Positions 50,859 to 59,881 of a DNA stretch of 64,000 bases are shown here, one piece after another. The stretch is from Niastella yeongjuensis. Lineage in GTDB: Bacteria > Bacteroidota > Bacteroidia > Chitinophagales > Chitinophagaceae. The DNA lies in NCBI RefSeq assembly GCF_900110245.1, contig NZ_FOCZ01000018.1, positions 62,001 through 126,000 of the forward strand, written 5' to 3'. The notes under the pieces are model-generated. The model ran no database searches and was not told the DNA's origin. It was given only the letters and a program-made list of their open reading frames with translations. Made by a program: the position numbers and the translations under genes. Position 1 is the first letter of the stretch, and each line of letters begins with the position of its first letter.

Positions 50859-52778
50859 TTATTCTTTTGTTTCAGTAGAACCACCTTGTTGTTCTTCCTG
50901 CTTCAATTTTTCCTTGATCTCAGCTAAAGCACCCAGGTCACCTAAAGTAGCTTTTTCTACTTTACCCTGAATGTTTTTAACTGCTTTCTTGGTTTTGTCA
51001 GCTTCTGAACGAGCTTCTTTCTGAGCAGCTTGTTTTTCTTCCTGCTTAGTTTGTTCCCAGATACGGGTATGCGAAACTACGATGCGTTTTTCATTGCGAT
51101 CGAATTCGATAACCATGAACTGAGTTGTTTCGTCAGCGCCGATTGCTTTGCCGTCTTCGCGCATAAGGTGACGGTTAGGTGCAAATCCTTCCAAACCGTA
51201 AGGTAATTGAACGATACCACCTTTGTCATCTCTGCGGATAACTGTTCCCTCGTGTACAGAGCCAACTGCGAATGTGCCCTGTAATGCATTCCAGGGATCT
51301 TCTTCCAGTTGTTTGTGTCCGAGTTGCAGTTTGCGATTGTCTTTATCAATTCCGAGGATCACTACGTCGATGTTTTCACCAACTTTAGTGTACTCAGAAG
51401 GATGATTAAAGCGTTTCAGCCAGCTCAGATCGCTGATGTGGATCATACCACCGATACCAGGAGCCAGTTCAACGAACACACCATAAGGAGTGATGTTTTT
51501 CACCAAACCTGTATGACGGCTGCCTTCTGGGAATTTGGTTTCGATAGTGCTCCATGGATCTTCGCTCATTTGCTTGATAGACAAGCTCATTTTGCGATTA
51601 TCTTTATCGAGCGTAACGATCTTCGCTTCGTACTCATCACCCAGTTTGAAGAATTCTTTCGCATTGATCGGTGTGTTAGCCCAGGTAATTTCACTTACGT
51701 GAACCAGACCTTCAACACCTGGCATGATTTCCAGGAATGCGCCGTAATCTTCAATATTCACCACTTTACCTTTCACTACAGAACCTTCGTGAATATTTTC
51801 TGGCAGAATATCCCAAGGATGTGGAGTCAGTTGTTTCAGACCTAAGCTGATGCGTTTTTTCTCATCATCGAAGTCTAATACAACCACTTTCAGTTTCTGA
51901 TCCAGTTTCAGCACTTCGCCCGGATGGCTGATGCGGCCCCAGCTGATATCAGTGATATACAACAGACCGTCTAAGCCGCCCAGATCCATGAAGGCACCGA
52001 AATCGGTGATATTCTTGATAGTTCCTTCCAGAACCTGACCTCTTTCGAGTTTGCTCATGATCTCTGCACGTTGTGCTTCGATATCGCTTTCGATGAGGGC
52101 TTTATGAGATACTACCGCGTTCTTAATAGCTTCGTTGATCTTAACTACTTTGAACTCCATGGTCTTACCTACAAACTGATCGTAATCAGTTACAGGTTTA
52201 ACGTCGATCTGTGAACCCGGTAAGAATGTTTCCATACCGAATACATCTACGATCAGGCCGCCTTTGGTTTTTGAAGTAACAGTACCAGTGATAACTTCAC
52301 CAGTTTTGTGAACTTCAACGATTTTTTCCCAGGCGCGGGTAATACGAGCTTGTTTACGGCTGAGGTTCAGGTGACCTTCCCGGTCTTCTTTCTCAACAAC
52401 CATAACTTCCACTTCGTCACCGGTTTTCAGGTTCGGCAGATCACGGAATTCATTCAATGAAACCAGACCATCGCTCTTGAAACCAATGTTGATCACCACG
52501 TCAGTTTTAGTAAGGGCCACAACAAGACCTTTTACTAATTCACCGTCGGTAACCGCTTTGAATGTGCCTTCGTATACAGCATCGTACTTTTCTTTCTCTT
52601 CTTTGCTGTACGTAGCCACATTACGTTTGTCAATGCTCCAGTCGAAATCGTCGTGTGCACTGTTGTCCACAACTTCAGGAGCTGCAGGTGCTTTTGGTGT
52701 CGCTGTAGCTTCAGCACCCTGACCGGCTGCAGAAGACTCCTGTGCATCAGCGTTTAATTGTTTAATAAATTGAAACAT
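50859..52778 (-). CDS. rpsA: 30S ribosomal protein S1
   Basis: 639 residues, including a Bacteroidota-style acidic N-terminal extension rich in Ala, Glu and Pro. Six S1/OB-fold domains can be counted; the best repeats are ITDFGAFMDLGGLDGLLYIT, IEDYGAFLEIMPGVEGLVHV and ITPYGVFVELAPGIGGMIHI, each followed by a KRISLGLKQL-type end. The C-terminal tail is Lys/Glu/Gln-rich and probably disordered. S1 brings mRNA to the 30S subunit. A terminator-like hairpin lies between its promoter and its start codon, which may serve in self-control. Confidence 0.96.
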   Translation of the reverse strand: MFQFIKQLNADAQESSAAGQGAEATATPKAPAAPEVVDNSAHDDFDWSIDKRNVATYSKEEKEKYDAVYEGTFKAVTDGELVKGLVVALTKTDVVINIGFKSDGLVSLNEFRDLPNLKTGDEVEVMVVEKEDREGHLNLSRKQARITRAWEKIVEVHKTGEVITGTVTSKTKGGLIVDVFGMETFLPGSQIDVKPVTDYDQFVGKTMEFKVVKINEAIKNAVVSHKALIESDIEAQRAEIMSKLERGQVLEGTIKNITDFGAFMDLGGLDGLLYITDISWGRISHPGEVLKLDQKLKVVVLDFDDEKKRISLGLKQLTPHPWDILPENIHEGSVVKGKVVNIEDYGAFLEIMPGVEGLVHVSEITWANTPINAKEFFKLGDEYEAKIVTLDKDNRKMSLSIKQMSEDPWSTIETKFPEGSRHTGLVKNITPYGVFVELAPGIGGMIHISDLSWLKRFNHPSEYTKVGENIDVVILGIDKDNRKLQLGHKQLEEDPWNALQGTFAVGSVHEGTVIRRDDKGGIVQLPYGLEGFAPNRHLMREDGKAIGADETTQFMVIEFDRNEKRIVVSHTRIWEQTKQEEKQAAQKEARSEADKTKKAVKNIQGKVEKATLGDLGALAEIKEKLKQEEQQGGSTETKE

Positions 52779-52787
52779 GATAAAAAA

Positions 52788-52807
52788 CCCGATGATTTTA
52801 ATTCGGG
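52788..52807 (-). promoter_or_regulatory. Leader hairpin plus T6 directly upstream of rpsA
   Basis: On the minus strand CCCGA-(10 bases)-TCGGG is followed by TTTTTT and, 4 bases later, the ATG. The predicted start site is near 52806, so the mRNA would begin with this hairpin and a U tract next to the start codon. That could be a partial terminator or a site for S1 itself. Confidence 0.5.
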
Positions 52808-52810
52808 CTG

Positions 52811-52840
52811 CAAAGATAATTCAAAATGCTGAATTACAAC
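52811..52840 (-). promoter_or_regulatory. Promoter of rpsA
   Basis: On the minus strand GTTG (52837-52840), 18 bases, then TATCTTTG (52811-52818): a TAnnTTTG element with a slightly degenerate -33. Confidence 0.65.
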
Positions 52841-53180
52841 GGGTTTATTTGTTTTTTTACATTTGTCAATTGCTTGATTTACACCTTGTTAAACAGAACT
52901 TTTCCCCGAACTTTTTCTTCCAGGCAACTGTTGCTGCTGGGTAGTATTAGTACATCTCCTTAATGGTAAAAGAAATTAGTCACTAATAGTATGATTCACA
53001 TAGCAAAAACGATTAGCCGACCCAACAGTATCTATTGCACGAAAATGTTCGAAGATTTTGGGAAAACGTGCATAAATAAGATTGGATTTAATCAATGAAA
53101 ATTATTTTTTTGTGCTCCTATTCAGACAGGCAATATTTCTTTTTACTTTTATCGAAAATTATTTCAACTGACTATTTGTT
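52841..53180. other. Intergenic stretch between rpsA and the DinB-fold gene
   Basis: About 340 bases, AT-rich, with no open frame I can support and no strong hairpin. It should contain the promoter of the plus-strand gene at 53181; none matches the consensus clearly. Confidence 0.5.
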
Positions 53181-53657
53181 ATGATTACACCAGTTTTGAT
53201 CACATTATTTGAGCGGGACCTGAATAAACTGACTGAAGAAATTACCCAATACCCTGACGACAGCAGCCTTTGGGTAGTAAAAGATGGTATCAAGAACAGC
53301 GGCGGCAACCTGTGTTTACATTGTACCGGCAGCCTGCAACATTTTATTGGCGCTGTACTGGGTGATTCGGGCTACATACGGAACCGGGAGGCAGAATTCA
53401 ACTTGAAAAATATCAGCAAACACAAGCTGTTAAATGAAATAGAAAATGCTAAAGTAGCAGTTAAGGATGCATTGGAACAAACCAGTAAAAAAGAACTGGA
53501 GAAGAATTATCCACTGCCCATTAATGGCGAAACAGTAACAACTGAGTATTTATTGTTGCACATGCTCACCCATTTGAACTACCACATCGGGCAAATCACT
53601 TATCACAGAAGGTTATTGGGTTTCCCGCAGGAACAAGAGCAGGAGCAAGCTAAATAA
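53181..53657 (+). CDS. DinB/YfiT-fold four-helix protein (DUF1572-like)
   Basis: 158 residues. It has the four-helix bundle pattern of the DinB-like metal-binding superfamily, with the metal histidines visible in LQHFIGAVLGDSG (first) and LLHMLTHLNYHIGQI (the late H-x3-H). The stretch SGGNLCLHCTGSLQHFIG is typical of DUF1572. Relatives include thiol-transferases with bacillithiol or similar thiols, but nothing identifies a substrate. It is unrelated to DNA polymerase DinB. Tail of repeated Gln-Glu. Confidence 0.85.
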   Translation: MITPVLITLFERDLNKLTEEITQYPDDSSLWVVKDGIKNSGGNLCLHCTGSLQHFIGAVLGDSGYIRNREAEFNLKNISKHKLLNEIENAKVAVKDALEQTSKKELEKNYPLPINGETVTTEYLLLHMLTHLNYHIGQITYHRRLLGFPQEQEQEQAK

Positions 53658-53682
53658 TTTAAATAAACCAGGAAGCCGTGGT

Positions 53683-53699
53683 CCCGACCTTGCGTCGGG
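53683..53699. terminator. Convergent hairpin
   Basis: CCCGAC/GTCGGG stem with a 5-base loop, extended outward by GGAAGCC/GGCTTACTTCC pairing. It lies between convergent stop codons of the genes at 53181 and 53702. No long T run. Confidence 0.5.
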
Positions 53700-53701
53700 G
53701 C

Positions 53702-55006
53702 TTACTTCCCTTCCAATTCCCCGGCAATTGCTTTGGCCGCAATGTAGCCACTCGTCCAGGCATGCTGAAAATTAAACCCGCCTGTAATACCATCTACATC
53801 CAGTATTTCACCAGCGAAATATAAATGGGGTACCACCTTGCTTTGCATCGTGTTGGCATCAACTTCCGATAACTGAATACCACCCGCTGTTACAAACTCT
53901 TCTTTAAAGGTTGTTTTTCCCTGCACTTTGAATTCCTGTGCGCAACAATTTGCTATCAGTTTATTCTGCTCCTTCGCAGGCAGATCGGCCCAGCGTTTGT
54001 CTTCATCGATGCCTGAAAGCTGTAGTAAATACTGCCACAACCGCTGCGGCAGGTTAAAGGGATTTCTGTTGCCAATTTTTTGGGAAGCTATATCGAAACG
54101 CAGTTGTTGTAAATACTCGCGTAAGGTTTGTTCATTGTATTCTGGCAGCCAGTTTACCATAATGGTAAATTGCCAGTTGCCCATAGCCAGTTCCCGGGCA
54201 CCCCATGCCGATAGCCGCAATACCCCCGGTCCGCTCAAACCCCAATGGGTGATCAGCAACGGTCCTTTGGCAGTTAAATTACTGCCGGTGATCTTTATGG
54301 CCGCCTGCGGCACCGACACCCCCATTAATTGTGTTATGGCGTTACCAGGCATATTAAACGTAAACAGGGAGGGAACCGGTTCTGCAATGGAATGGCCTAA
54401 CTGCTGCAACCAGCTGAATTGAGAAAGCTTGTGATAACCACCACAGGCAATAACCACGAAGTCAGATGTAAGAATTCGGAAGTCAGATAGCTCAAGAGTG
54501 AAAGGTCTTTGCGTACTATTTTCTGCCTCGTCCAATTTCTTACCTCCTGCCTCATCCTTCTTACCTCCTACCTCATACTTCATACTTTTCACATCGGCCA
54601 TCATCCTGATCTCAACCCCATACTTATTCGCTTCCCGCATCAAACAATCAATAATGGTTTGGGAAGAATTGGTAACCGGGAACATCCGTCCATCCTCTTC
54701 TGTTTTCAACGACACGCCCCTGTCGGCATACCACTGAATAGTATCGGTTGTAAAGAATTGATGAAACGTTTTTTTTAGAAAATTGGCACCACGCGGATAA
54801 TTGCGCACCATATCGGAGATAGAAAAACAGGAATGGGTAACGTTACAACGGCCACCCCCGGATACTTTTACTTTTGAAAGCAGTTTACCCGTTTTTTCAA
54901 GCAGGATCACTTCGAGAGCAGGATGCATACGGGCAGCGTTCACCGCACAAAAAAATCCAGCTGCCCCGCCTCCTATAACTACCAGTCTTTTTATTGTGTC
55001 ACTCAC
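53702..55006 (-). CDS. HI0933/BaiN-like FAD-dependent oxidoreductase with an in-frame repeat insertion
   Basis: 434 residues. The dinucleotide-binding motif is LVVIGGGAAGFFCAVNAA, and later signatures are KVKVSGGGRCNVTH, YADRGVSLKTEEDGRMFP, VVIACGGYHKL, LLITHWGLSGPGVLRLSAWG, EFVTAGGIQLSEVD and YFAGEILDVDGITGGFNFQHA. This is the HI0933 family (BaiN, YhiN) of flavoproteins of uncertain substrate. Between residues about 141 and 185 lies an extra loop (KYEVGGKKDEAGGKK and on to SDFRILTSDF) encoded by 7-bp repeats of the kind found between genes in this window; it interrupts the normal spacing before the VVIACGG motif. The start is 6 bases after map, so it is the last gene of that unit. Confidence 0.9.
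   Translation of the reverse strand: MSDTIKRLVVIGGGAAGFFCAVNAARMHPALEVILLEKTGKLLSKVKVSGGGRCNVTHSCFSISDMVRNYPRGANFLKKTFHQFFTTDTIQWYADRGVSLKTEEDGRMFPVTNSSQTIIDCLMREANKYGVEIRMMADVKSMKYEVGGKKDEAGGKKLDEAENSTQRPFTLELSDFRILTSDFVVIACGGYHKLSQFSWLQQLGHSIAEPVPSLFTFNMPGNAITQLMGVSVPQAAIKITGSNLTAKGPLLITHWGLSGPGVLRLSAWGARELAMGNWQFTIMVNWLPEYNEQTLREYLQQLRFDIASQKIGNRNPFNLPQRLWQYLLQLSGIDEDKRWADLPAKEQNKLIANCCAQEFKVQGKTTFKEEFVTAGGIQLSEVDANTMQSKVVPHLYFAGEILDVDGITGGFNFQHAWTSGYIAAKAIAGELEGK
54458..54492. repeat. Heptamer array inside CDS, first arm
   Basis: Five heptamers on the plus strand: GAAGTCA, GATGTAA, GAATTCG, GAAGTCA, GATAGCT. They encode, on the minus strand, SDFRILTSDF in the flavoprotein. Confidence 0.8.
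54537..54585. repeat. Heptamer array inside CDS, second arm
   Basis: Seven heptamers on the plus strand: TTCTTAC, CTCCTGC, CTCATCC, TTCTTAC, CTCCTAC, CTCATAC, TTCATAC. Read on the minus strand they encode the Gly/Lys-rich loop KYEVGGKKDEAGGKK. It is pyrimidine-rich on the strand where the first arm is purine-rich, as in the intergenic elements. Confidence 0.9.
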
Positions 55007-55012
55007 TTATTC

Positions 55013-55813
55013 CTAATCCTTGGTATGTAAATTGGGATTGGTTTTCTCCACCGCTTCAATAATGCTGTAATCACTCAGGATATCAGCTTTTCCTTTCCGC
55101 ACACATACATCATGTTCAAAGTGAACAGAGGGTTTGTGATCAATCGTCCGCACCGTCCAGCCATCTTCTTCGGTATACACATCTTTCTTACCCATGTTGA
55201 TCATAGGCTCAATGGCCAGCACCAGTCCTTCGCGCAATACCGGGCCTGTACCTTTACGGCCATAGTTAGGCACCTGCGGATCTTCGTGCAGTGACCTTCC
55301 CAGGCCATGCCCTACCAGTTCACGCACAACCCCATACCCATGCTTTTTTTCGGTATGTTCCTGAATGGCGTAAGCGATGTCGCCAATGCGATTGCCGGCT
55401 ACAGCTTTTTCAATGCCCTTATATAAGGATTCTTTGGTGATCTTTATCAGCTTCATCACCTCGTCACCGGGGTCGCCAATTGCAAATGTATAGGCATGGT
55501 CACCATGGTAACCGTTTTTATAAGTGCCAATATCAACAGATATAATATCCCCTTCTTTCAATTCACCAGTACCGGGGAATCCATGCACCACTACATCGTT
55601 TACCGAAATACAAGAGTTGAATGGATAACCTTTATAATTAAGAAAAGTTGGTTCCGCCTGGTGATCCCGAATAAACTCCCCAATTACTTTATCCAAAGAA
55701 AGTGTAGTGATGCCCGGTTTTAGGATGCCGGCAATATGGGCCAGTGTTTTACTTACCAGTAAAGCGCTTTCCCGCATCAATGCAATTTCTGCTTCCGTTT
55801 TATAATAGATCAT
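55013..55813 (-). CDS. map: Methionine aminopeptidase, type I
   Basis: 266 residues. All five metal ligands are visible: D in SVDIGTYKNG, D in GYHGDHAYTF, H in LVGHGLGRSLHEDP, E in LAIEPMI and E in HFEHDVCV. It removes the initiator methionine from new proteins. It follows secY as in most Bacteroidota, but a hairpin with T-rich tail lies between, and the next gene is the flavoprotein instead of infA. Confidence 0.96.
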   Translation of the reverse strand: MIYYKTEAEIALMRESALLVSKTLAHIAGILKPGITTLSLDKVIGEFIRDHQAEPTFLNYKGYPFNSCISVNDVVVHGFPGTGELKEGDIISVDIGTYKNGYHGDHAYTFAIGDPGDEVMKLIKITKESLYKGIEKAVAGNRIGDIAYAIQEHTEKKHGYGVVRELVGHGLGRSLHEDPQVPNYGRKGTGPVLREGLVLAIEPMINMGKKDVYTEEDGWTVRTIDHKPSVHFEHDVCVRKGKADILSDYSIIEAVEKTNPNLHTKD

Positions 55814-55835
55814 TTCACTAATTTATATTAAAACA

Positions 55836-55870
55836 AAACCTGACAACTATTAACATAAGCTGTCAGGTTT
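55836..55870 (-). terminator. Terminator or attenuator between secY and map
   Basis: AAACCTGACA (55836-55845) pairs with TGTCAGGTTT (55861-55870). On the minus strand it is followed by T-rich sequence. It may end most transcripts of the ribosomal operon, with some read-through to map. Confidence 0.8.
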
Positions 55871-55891
55871 TTGTTGCTGAGAAATATTTTA

Positions 55892-57223
55892 TCAGATAGA
55901 AGAAGCCGGAGTTACCTGTTGGCGGCCCTGAATTCTTCCACTCTTCATCAAGCCATCGTACTGACGCATCAGCAATTGGGTTTCTATCTGCTGAAGGGTA
56001 TCCAGAATTACACCTACCATGATCAGCAGGGATGTACCTCCAAAGAAAGAAGAGAACGATTGTTGTACGCTCATTCTTTGAGCGAAACCTGGTAATATAC
56101 CAACCAGGGCAAGCAATACTGCACCCGGGAAGGTGATCTTATCCATTACAGCACCGATGTAATCGGCTGTAGGCTGACCGGGTTTTACACCGGGGATAAA
56201 TCCGTTATTACGTTTCAGGTCGTCGGCAATTTGTTTCGGGTTAAAGATCAATGCGGTATACAGGAAGGTAAAACCAATTACCATCACTGCATAGATGATC
56301 ATATACCAGAAGTTGCTATGATTACCAAACACGGCAGCCAGACCTTTTGTTGAATCGAAATTGCTCAACAGGGTTGGCAGGAACATGATGGCCTGGGCAA
56401 AGATGATAGGCATTACACCGGCGCTGTTCACCTTTAAAGGCAGGAACTGGCGGGCGCCACCAAACTGGCGGTTACCTACAATTTGCTTGGCATATTGAAC
56501 AGGCACTTTACGAACACCCTGGATCAGGATGATCAGGCCCATGATAATAGCAACCAGGATAGCTACTTCAATTACGAAGATCAACAGACCGCCACCGCCT
56601 CTGTTTGAGCGGGCGCTCCATTCTTGCCACAGTGATTGAGGGAAGCGGGCAAGGATACCCACCATGATAATCACTGAGCTACCGTTTCCTAAACCTTTAT
56701 CGGTGATCTTTTCACCCAGCCACATTACAAACAGAGTACCTGCAGTAAGGATGACGGTGGTAGAAACCCAGAAGAAAGGTTTATAAGACTCGATCATAGC
56801 CTGGGCGTTGGTAGTATTCAGGAATGCTACGTAGGCGCTGGCTTGCAAAATGGTTACCAGTACGGTGAGGTAACGGGTGTATTGGTTAATCTTTTTACGA
56901 CCGCTGTCGCCTTCCTTTTGCAATTTCTGAAAAGGAGGATACAGGATGGTCATCAATTGAATGAAAATTGATGCGGAGATGTACGGCATGATACCTAATG
57001 CCAGAATGGAAGCCTGGTGAAAGGCGCCGCCGGCAAAGGCATCGATCAGTCCAAGGATACCGCCACCAGCCTGATTAACGGTGATTTTGTCGGGGTCGAT
57101 ACCGGGCAGAACAATGTGAGTTCCTAAACGGTAAACGGCTATCAGGACAATGGTCACCAGAATTTTACTCCTCAGTTCGTCAATGCCCCAGATATTCTTA
57201 AGTGTTTGTATAAACTTTTTCAC
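55892..57223 (-). CDS. secY: Preprotein translocase subunit SecY
   Basis: 443 residues with ten predicted membrane helices. Signatures are RLGTHIVLPGIDP near the N-terminus, the plug/helix 2 region GGAFHQASILALGIMPYISASI, VNSAGVMPIIFAQAI and NGFIPGVKPGQPT (cytosolic loop). It forms the protein-conducting channel with SecE and SecG. The gene is 78 bases after rplO in the spc operon. Confidence 0.97.
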   Translation of the reverse strand: MKKFIQTLKNIWGIDELRSKILVTIVLIAVYRLGTHIVLPGIDPDKITVNQAGGGILGLIDAFAGGAFHQASILALGIMPYISASIFIQLMTILYPPFQKLQKEGDSGRKKINQYTRYLTVLVTILQASAYVAFLNTTNAQAMIESYKPFFWVSTTVILTAGTLFVMWLGEKITDKGLGNGSSVIIMVGILARFPQSLWQEWSARSNRGGGGLLIFVIEVAILVAIIMGLIILIQGVRKVPVQYAKQIVGNRQFGGARQFLPLKVNSAGVMPIIFAQAIMFLPTLLSNFDSTKGLAAVFGNHSNFWYMIIYAVMVIGFTFLYTALIFNPKQIADDLKRNNGFIPGVKPGQPTADYIGAVMDKITFPGAVLLALVGILPGFAQRMSVQQSFSSFFGGTSLLIMVGVILDTLQQIETQLLMRQYDGLMKSGRIQGRQQVTPASSI

Positions 57224-57301
57224 GGATTTACCAAGATTTTTAGATTTCCCTCAAAGAAAAAAGACGCATTGGTTGAATGCGTCTATGCAAGTTACACAAA
57301 A

Positions 57302-57751
57302 TTACTTTACAATTTCCACTGAACCGCCAGCTGCTTCTACCGCCTGTTTAGCTTTTTCGCTAATTGCGCTTACTTTGAAAGCTACCTTGCTCTTCAGTTC
57401 ACCGTTACCTAATATTTTTATTTTATCTGTTTGACCTGCCAGACCCCACTCTCTTAATGATTCGTGAGAGATTTCTGTCAGTTCATATTTTTCTATCAGA
57501 TGATCGATTTGACCCAGGTTAAACACTTTATATTCAACACGGAATGGGTTCTTGAAACCACGTTTTGGCAAACGACGCTGAATGGGCATCTGACCACCTT
57601 CGTGCGCATTTTTACGTTGGTAACCAGCACGGCTCTGACCACCTTTGTTACCTTTCGTAGAAGTTCCACCTTTACCGGAAGCTTCACCACGACCTAAACG
57701 TTTTTCTCTGTGCGTTGCGCCTTTGGCAGGCCTTAATTCATGTAATTTCAT
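57302..57751 (-). CDS. rplO: 50S ribosomal protein L15
   Basis: 149 residues. N-terminal MKLHELRPAKGATHREKRLGRG, glycine-rich basic segment KGGTSTKGNKGGQSRAGY, and C-terminal globular domain with VAFKVSAISEKAKQAVEAAGG. It binds 23S rRNA late in 50S assembly. Position between rpmD and secY is standard. The spacer to rpmD is 160 bases, unusually long for this operon. Confidence 0.97.
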   Translation of the reverse strand: MKLHELRPAKGATHREKRLGRGEASGKGGTSTKGNKGGQSRAGYQRKNAHEGGQMPIQRRLPKRGFKNPFRVEYKVFNLGQIDHLIEKYELTEISHESLREWGLAGQTDKIKILGNGELKSKVAFKVSAISEKAKQAVEAAGGSVEIVK

Positions 57752-57911
57752 TGTAATTGATTTTTACTTACGGGGAATCGCCCCTCGCATTTTTAAAAAT
57801 GTAATAATTCGCTACAAAACGCCGCGAAAATAATGATTTACTAACATCAAAAGCAATCAAATCTTTTAGAAATGACTGCTTTTTATTAGAAATTTTGGCT
57901 AATAAGTGTTT

Positions 57912-58094
57912 TTATGCCAGCTCTTCAACAGTAATCAGGTGGGTTACTTTTCGAACCATGCCCAAAATTTGAGGAGTAGCTTCTACTTCTTTCGAAGCAT
58001 TTGTCTTATTCAAACCCAAAGCCTGTAAAGTCAGTTTCTGACGCTCGGGTCTGTCAATAGGACTTTTTACTAAAGTGATTTTAATCTTTTTCAT
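57912..58094 (-). CDS. rpmD: 50S ribosomal protein L30
   Basis: 60 residues from ATG 58094 (MKKIKITLVKSPIDRPERQK); six codons upstream another ATG is open but the usual L30 begins here. QALGLNKTNASKEVEATPQI and GMVRKVTHLI complete the short L30 fold. Located between rpsE and rplO as expected. Confidence 0.95.
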   Translation of the reverse strand: MKKIKITLVKSPIDRPERQKLTLQALGLNKTNASKEVEATPQILGMVRKVTHLITVEELA

Positions 58095-58198
58095 AACCCC
58101 AATCTCTGCCAACCGGCAAAGGAAGATTTTTAGTTGAAAATTATTTTTATAGCGGATCCCCTGCTCTCCTCTCCGCCAACTGGCGGATCGGGGGTGAA

Positions 58199-58717
58199 TT
58201 ATCCGTTAAATACTTTCTTCAGGTTCAGTTTACGTTGACGGGCAACAGTAACCGGCTCACGCAATAAAGCTAATGATTTGAAAGTAGCTTTTACCACGTT
58301 GTGCGGGTTAGCAGAACCCAGTGATTTTGCCAGAACGTCGGTGATACCGGCGCTTTCCAGCACAGCACGCATACTACCTCCGGCGATCACACCAGTACCA
58401 TGAGCGGCTGGTTTGATCAATACTTTGGCAGCACCTTCTTTCGCCCATTGGTCGTGGGGAATAGTTCCGTGCATGATAGGCACTTTAATCAGGTTCTTTT
58501 TGGCGTCTTCGATACCTTTGGTAATTGCTTCCTGTACTTCTTTAGCTTTTCCCAGACCATGACCTACAACACCATTTCCGTTACCTACCACCACCAGGGC
58601 AGAGAAACTGAAAGCGCGACCACCTTTGGTTGTTTTTACCACGCGGTTAATAGCCACCACCTTCTCTTTCAGTTCGATATCACCGGCTTTAACCCTGTTT
58701 AAATTAACTTTTGCCAT
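58199..58717 (-). CDS. rpsE: 30S ribosomal protein S5
   Basis: 172 residues: [20 protein letters not shown] (RNA-binding N-terminal domain), [20 protein letters not shown] and [18 protein letters not shown] (S5 C-terminal domain). S5 takes part in decoding fidelity. The gene is followed by a 104-base spacer holding small inverted repeats (TGCCAACCGGCA and CCGCCAACTGGCGG). Confidence 0.97.
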   Translation of the reverse strand: MAKVNLNRVKAGDIELKEKVVAINRVVKTTKGGRAFSFSALVVVGNGNGVVGHGLGKAKEVQEAITKGIEDAKKNLIKVPIMHGTIPHDQWAKEGAAKVLIKPAAHGTGVIAGGSMRAVLESAGITDVLAKSLGSANPHNVVKATFKSLALLREPVTVARQRKLNLKKVFNG

Positions 58718-58760
58718 TATTTCTATTTGAAATTATCGGAATTGTAAAATGTGAATTGTC

Positions 58761-59114
58761 TTAAAATTCTAATCCGCCTTCACGTGCACCTTCAGCAACC
58801 GCTTTTACACGGCCATGGTACAGGTTACCACCGCGGTCGAAAACGATCTTTGAAAGACCCAGCTCTTTTGCTTTACGGGCAACAGCCTGGCCAACCAGTT
58901 TGCTTTTTTCAACTTTGGTTCCTTTCTGCGCACTGATATCCTTATCACGTGAAGAGGCAGCAGCCAGAGTAAACCCCTTGGTGTCATCGATCAGCTGAGC
59001 GTAGATGTCGCTGTTGCTGCGAAAAATAGCCAGTCTTGGTTTCTCGGCAGTACCGGCAACCTTTTTACGGATGCGGTAGCGGATCTTCTGCCTTTGTTCT
59101 AATTTGGTATTCAT
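58761..59114 (-). CDS. rplR: 50S ribosomal protein L18
   Basis: 117 residues: [13 protein letters not shown]-like basic start ([20 protein letters not shown]), [18 protein letters not shown] and [20 protein letters not shown] at the end. It binds 5S rRNA together with L5. Between rplF and rpsE. Confidence 0.97.
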   Translation of the reverse strand: MNTKLEQRQKIRYRIRKKVAGTAEKPRLAIFRSNSDIYAQLIDDTKGFTLAAASSRDKDISAQKGTKVEKSKLVGQAVARKAKELGLSKIVFDRGGNLYHGRVKAVAEGAREGGLEF

Positions 59115-59154
59115 TGCTTTTATTTTGTGTTCCCCGATACTGCCGGAGAGCTAA

Positions 59155-59218
59155 TTTGAGAATTTGAAAATTGGCCAATGTGCTAATGAGTTGCCTCATT
59201 AGCACATTAACCCATTGA
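59155..59218. repeat. Octamer-type inverted element between rplF and rplR
   Basis: A 14-bp perfect inverted repeat, AATGTGCTAATGAG (59177-59190) and CTCATTAGCACATT (59195-59208), flanked by AATTTGA-type units. It abuts the rplF stop codon. Confidence 0.85.
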
Positions 59219-59773
59219 TTATTTACCGGCTGCTTTACCAGCTTTACGACGAATAACTTCGCCAACGTATTTAACACCTTTTCCTTTGTATGGCTCAGGT
59301 TTACGTAAGCTGCGTAATTTAGCGGCAACCTGTCCCAGTAATTGTTTGTCAATACCTTCCAGGGTAATTTTGGGGTTCTCCCCTTTTTCCTGTTGGGTAG
59401 CTACTTTCAATTCTTTGGGAATTTCGAACAAAATATTGTGAGAGTAACCGAGCGACAAGTCGAGCATGTTACCCTGATTGCTTGCTTTATAACCCACACC
59501 CACTAATTCCAGTTTCTTTGTGTAACCCTCAGTAACACCTTTTACCATGTTGGCAACCAGTGCGCGGTACAAACCGTGCATAGCACGGTGACGGATCTGG
59601 TCTGTTGGGCGGGTGAATAATACTTCACCGTTTTCAACTGTTACTTTGATATCGCGATCGATTTCTTGTTTCAATTCGCCTTTAGGACCTTTAACAGTGA
59701 TTACATTTTCTGAACTTACAGTGATGTTTACACCGTTTGCAACTGTTACAGGCTTCTTACCTATACGTGACAT
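59219..59773 (-). CDS. rplF: 50S ribosomal protein L6
   Basis: 184 residues: MSRIGKKPVTVANGVNITVS start, VKGPKGELKQEI, GVTEGYTKKLELVGVGYKAS and the C-terminal signature RKPEPYKGKGVKYVGEVIRR. Two L6 domains in tandem as usual. Between rpsH and rplR. Confidence 0.97.
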   Translation of the reverse strand: MSRIGKKPVTVANGVNITVSSENVITVKGPKGELKQEIDRDIKVTVENGEVLFTRPTDQIRHRAMHGLYRALVANMVKGVTEGYTKKLELVGVGYKASNQGNMLDLSLGYSHNILFEIPKELKVATQQEKGENPKITLEGIDKQLLGQVAAKLRSLRKPEPYKGKGVKYVGEVIRRKAGKAAGK

Positions 59774-59881
59774 AACTTAATAATTTAAAGTTTGTTATAT
59801 AAATCCCGTTCGCCTAACCGGTCAGCTCCTATAGGTTAAGAGCTTAATGTATTAAGGAACTTCCCCCTTTGGGGTTGGGTA

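Noticed and set aside
53181-53657. DinB-fold protein taken as a second DNA polymerase IV
   Set aside because: The DinB name of this fold is historical; the protein is a small four-helix bundle with metal histidines and no polymerase motifs.
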